Assembly (NCBI GenBank): GCA_022788345.1
Contig: JALFTM010000097.1
Location: forward strand, 1-43,124
Direction of reading: 5' to 3'
From: Bacteroidales bacterium
GTDB taxonomy: Bacteria > Bacteroidota > Bacteroidia > Bacteroidales > Bacteroidaceae
Length of the DNA: 43,124 bases
Positions within the stretch are counted from its first letter, which is position 1, and each line of letters begins with the position of its first letter. The translations under genes and the position numbers were made by a program. Shown here piece after piece: positions 41,456 through 43,124 of this stretch. The notes beneath the pieces are model-generated. The model was not told the origin of the DNA. It saw nothing but the letters and a program-made list of their open reading frames with translations, and ran no database searches.

Positions 41456-42727
41456 ATGAACATAGATTTTATTCTCAATAGTATCGTAGTCTTCTTGGCT
41501 GTTATTATTGTTTTGGTAGCAATACTTTTGCTCGCCAAACGCTATCTGACAACAAGCGGAGAAGTAACGATTACCATCAATGGTAAAAAACAAATCAAAG
41601 TAGAGCAAGGCTCAAGTCTGCTGACCACGCTTAACGACAATGGCGTATTCTTGCCTTCCGCTTGTGGCGGTAAAGGCTCTTGTGCACAATGTAAGTGTCA
41701 AGTGCCAGAAGGGGGAGGGGAAATCCTCGATGTAGAAAAAGGGCATTTTACGCGCAAGCAAATTAAAGAACATTATCGCTTAGGTTGTCAAACTAAAGTG
41801 AAGGGCGATTTGCAAGTGACGGTCGATGAGAGCGTGCTCGGTGTGAAAGAATACGAGTGCACCGTTGTTTCTAATAAAAATGTTGCCAGCTTCATTAAAG
41901 AATTCATAGTAGCACTTCCTGAAGGTGAGCACATGGATTTCATTCCCGGCTCGTATGCACAGATTGTTATTCCTAAATTTGAGATCGACTACGATAAGGA
42001 CATTAGTAAGGAAGACCTTGGTGATTATCTTCCAGTGTGGCAACAGTTTGGCCTTTTTGATCTAAAGTGCGTGAATCCAGAGGAAACCATTCGCGCTTAC
42101 TCTATGGCCAACTATCCAGCAGAAGGTGACCGCTTCATGCTTACTGTGCGTATTGCAACACCACCTTTCCGTCCCAAAGAGCAAGGAGGAGGCTTTATGC
42201 CTGTGAATCCTGGTATTGCATCGAGCTATATTTTCTCTTTGAAGCCGGGAGACAAAGTGCGTATGAGTGGACCATTCGGCGACTTCCATCCCATCTTTGA
42301 CTCTAAGAAAGAAATGATTTGGGTCGGCGGTGGCGCAGGTATGGCACCTTTGCGGGCGCAGATTATGCACATGACAAAGACCCTTGCAACAACAGATCGT
42401 AAGATGTCTTATTTCTATGGTGCACGCTCCCTGAGTGAGGTCTTCTATTTGGAAGATTTCTTACAAATCGAAAAGGATTTCCCAAATTTCAAGTTCAACC
42501 TTGCACTCGACCGTCCCGATCCTGTGGCAGACGAAGCAGGCGTGAAATATACTCCAGGATTTGTGCACCAAGTGATGTTGGACACCTATTTGAAAGATCA
42601 CGAAGCTCCAGAGGACATCGAATATTATATGTGTGGTCCCGGTCCAATGTCCAATGCTGTGAAGAATATGCTTTTCGACCTTGGCGTTGAACCTGAAAGC
42701 ATTATGTTTGACGATTTTGGAGGCTAA
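41456..42727 (+). CDS. nqrF: Na+-NQR subunit F (NADH dehydrogenase subunit)
   Basis: The entry point for electrons from NADH. The 423-residue protein has one N-terminal membrane helix (about 8-27), a plant-type [2Fe-2S] ferredoxin domain with Cys70, Cys76, Cys79 and Cys111, and a ferredoxin-reductase domain with the FAD motif RAYSMANYP and the NADH motif IWVGGGAGMAPLRAQIMH, ending DDFGG. The Met at 41456 (MNIDFILNS) is chosen because an upstream extension overlaps nqrE. It ends the operon. Confidence 0.98.
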   Translation: MNIDFILNSIVVFLAVIIVLVAILLLAKRYLTTSGEVTITINGKKQIKVEQGSSLLTTLNDNGVFLPSACGGKGSCAQCKCQVPEGGGEILDVEKGHFTRKQIKEHYRLGCQTKVKGDLQVTVDESVLGVKEYECTVVSNKNVASFIKEFIVALPEGEHMDFIPGSYAQIVIPKFEIDYDKDISKEDLGDYLPVWQQFGLFDLKCVNPEETIRAYSMANYPAEGDRFMLTVRIATPPFRPKEQGGGFMPVNPGIASSYIFSLKPGDKVRMSGPFGDFHPIFDSKKEMIWVGGGAGMAPLRAQIMHMTKTLATTDRKMSYFYGARSLSEVFYLEDFLQIEKDFPNFKFNLALDRPDPVADEAGVKYTPGFVHQVMLDTYLKDHEAPEDIEYYMCGPGPMSNAVKNMLFDLGVEPESIMFDDFGG

Positions 42728-42776
42728 ATGTTCTTACTTAGTAAAGAATTAGATTTTTACTAATAAACATATTGAG

Positions 42777-42818
42777 AGACAGCCCAATGACTACATGGTC
42801 ATTGGGCTGTCTTCTTTT
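42777..42818 (+). terminator. terminator of the nqr operon
   Basis: A 15-bp stem (A42777 plus GACAGCCCAATGAC paired with 42798-42812) closes a 6-nt loop and is followed by TTTTT at 42814-42818. It lies 50 nt past nqrF. Confidence 0.92.
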
Positions 42819-42848
42819 TAGTTTTCATCTCCAAGATACGGATTTTGG

Positions 42849-42890
42849 AGCTTACACACTTTTTGGGACACTACCTTTGAGGGCACTACC
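42849..42890 (-). repeat. 42-nt dispersed repeat, copy B
   Basis: On the minus strand it reads two 15-nt units (GGTAGTGCCCTCAAA, then GGTAGTGTCCCAAAA) followed by AGTGTGTAAGCT. The first unit and the end block are identical to copy A at 15086-15112, which has only one unit. It overlaps the last codons and stop (42886-42888) of the truncated gene at the right edge. The inverted orientation relative to copy A is notable. Confidence 0.8.
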
Positions 42891-43124
42891 ACTGATTATT
42901 CTTCAGTATGCAATCTAACTTCTCTATGATTCTGTCCGCTCGTTTGTCAATAAACGGTTCGCAAAAATCAAGGAACTCTGTTGCTGCTTTCAGATATGTC
43001 TCGCGGGTGATGCCAGGTTCCCAGCTGAATAAGCCCTGAAACACTGGCCTCGGACTTCCTGATTCATCAAGGAAGTCATCCAGCATCAAACCATATGCGA
43101 TATTCCTGAAATTTTGCTCAGTAC
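42886..43124 (-). CDS. hypothetical protein, 5' end outside window
   Basis: The frame is open to the window edge, giving at least 78 codons and the C-terminus of a protein I do not recognise. Visible sequence includes NFRNIAYGLMLDDF, SGSPRPVFQGLFSWEPGITR, then an acidic helical tail FLDFCEPFIDKRADRIIEKL ending NNQW. There is no membrane segment in the visible part. Its stop codon falls in the dispersed repeat copy B, so its 3' end may have been reshaped by whatever left that repeat. Confidence 0.55.
   Translation of the reverse strand, partial: TEQNFRNIAYGLMLDDFLDESGSPRPVFQGLFSWEPGITRETYLKAATEFLDFCEPFIDKRADRIIEKLDCILKNNQW

Noticed and set aside
15086-42890. One large composite transposon bounded by repeats A and B
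   Set aside because: The 27.8-kb interior is made of essential core genes (pheS, murB, smpB, nqr) and no transposase was found.

Overview
The window reads as chromosomal DNA of a Bacteroidetes bacterium, most likely Bacteroidales and probably Prevotellaceae-like. Evidence for this is a TamL-type outer-membrane lipoprotein, an HU-wHTH (HU-HIG) protein, a fused NfnA/NfnB-like oxidoreductase, an ACT-less SerA whose catalytic His is replaced by Lys, a complete Na+-NQR operon, almost no Shine-Dalgarno sequences, and repeated TAnnTTTG -7 promoter elements, which are the signature of the Bacteroidetes primary sigma factor. The genus is an inference from gene content.

Layout. 0.5-8.6 kb (-): guaB, two secreted PpiC-type peptidyl-prolyl isomerases, an OstA/LptA-like protein and mutL. 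8.7-9.0 kb: tRNA-Leu(UAA) (+) and tRNA-Cys(GCA) (-), convergent, each with its own terminator. 9.1-12.2 kb (-): tamL and an MBL hydrolase. 12.3-13.1 kb (+): a divergent SPOUT RNA methyltransferase. 13.2-14.8 kb (-): a Crp/Fnr-type regulator and an alpha/beta hydrolase. 14.8-17.1 kb: a small accessory patch holding a 46-bp perfect palindrome, a repeat shared with the far end of the window, a decayed coding segment, an unknown gene and an ASCH-domain gene. 17.2-20.8 kb (-): pheS, a MurU-like nucleotidyltransferase, pyrK, pyrD. 20.9-27.4 kb (+): lipoprotein, murB, PhnP-like MBL protein, DMP19-family protein, smpB, metH. 27.4-30.2 kb (+): an array of four 21-bp repeats inside nested inverted repeats, the HU-HIG gene, a secreted GH5-like protein that seems to have lost its catalytic glutamates, and a GH25 lysozyme. 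30.2-36.1 kb (-): the NfnAB-like fusion, then a serC-serA-DUF1015 cluster. 36.8-42.7 kb (+): nqrABCDEF with a strong terminator. The right edge holds a truncated unknown gene.

How the genes fit together. The left block joins GMP synthesis, mismatch repair and envelope biogenesis (periplasmic chaperones, an LPS-transport-type protein, TamL). The middle joins pyrimidine synthesis, peptidoglycan precursor synthesis, trans-translation and methionine synthesis. The right block is redox and serine metabolism: Na+-NQR couples NADH oxidation to sodium export, the NfnAB-like enzyme handles NAD(P)H/ferredoxin balance, and SerA/SerC make serine.

Most of the window is ordinary core genome. The parts that most deserve a second look are the 21-bp repeat/inverted-repeat array before the HU-HIG gene, the degenerate GH5 protein, the mutually exclusive hairpins before serA, and the palindrome plus shared repeat in the 15-kb patch. 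No complete new defence system, CRISPR array or intact mobile element was found.
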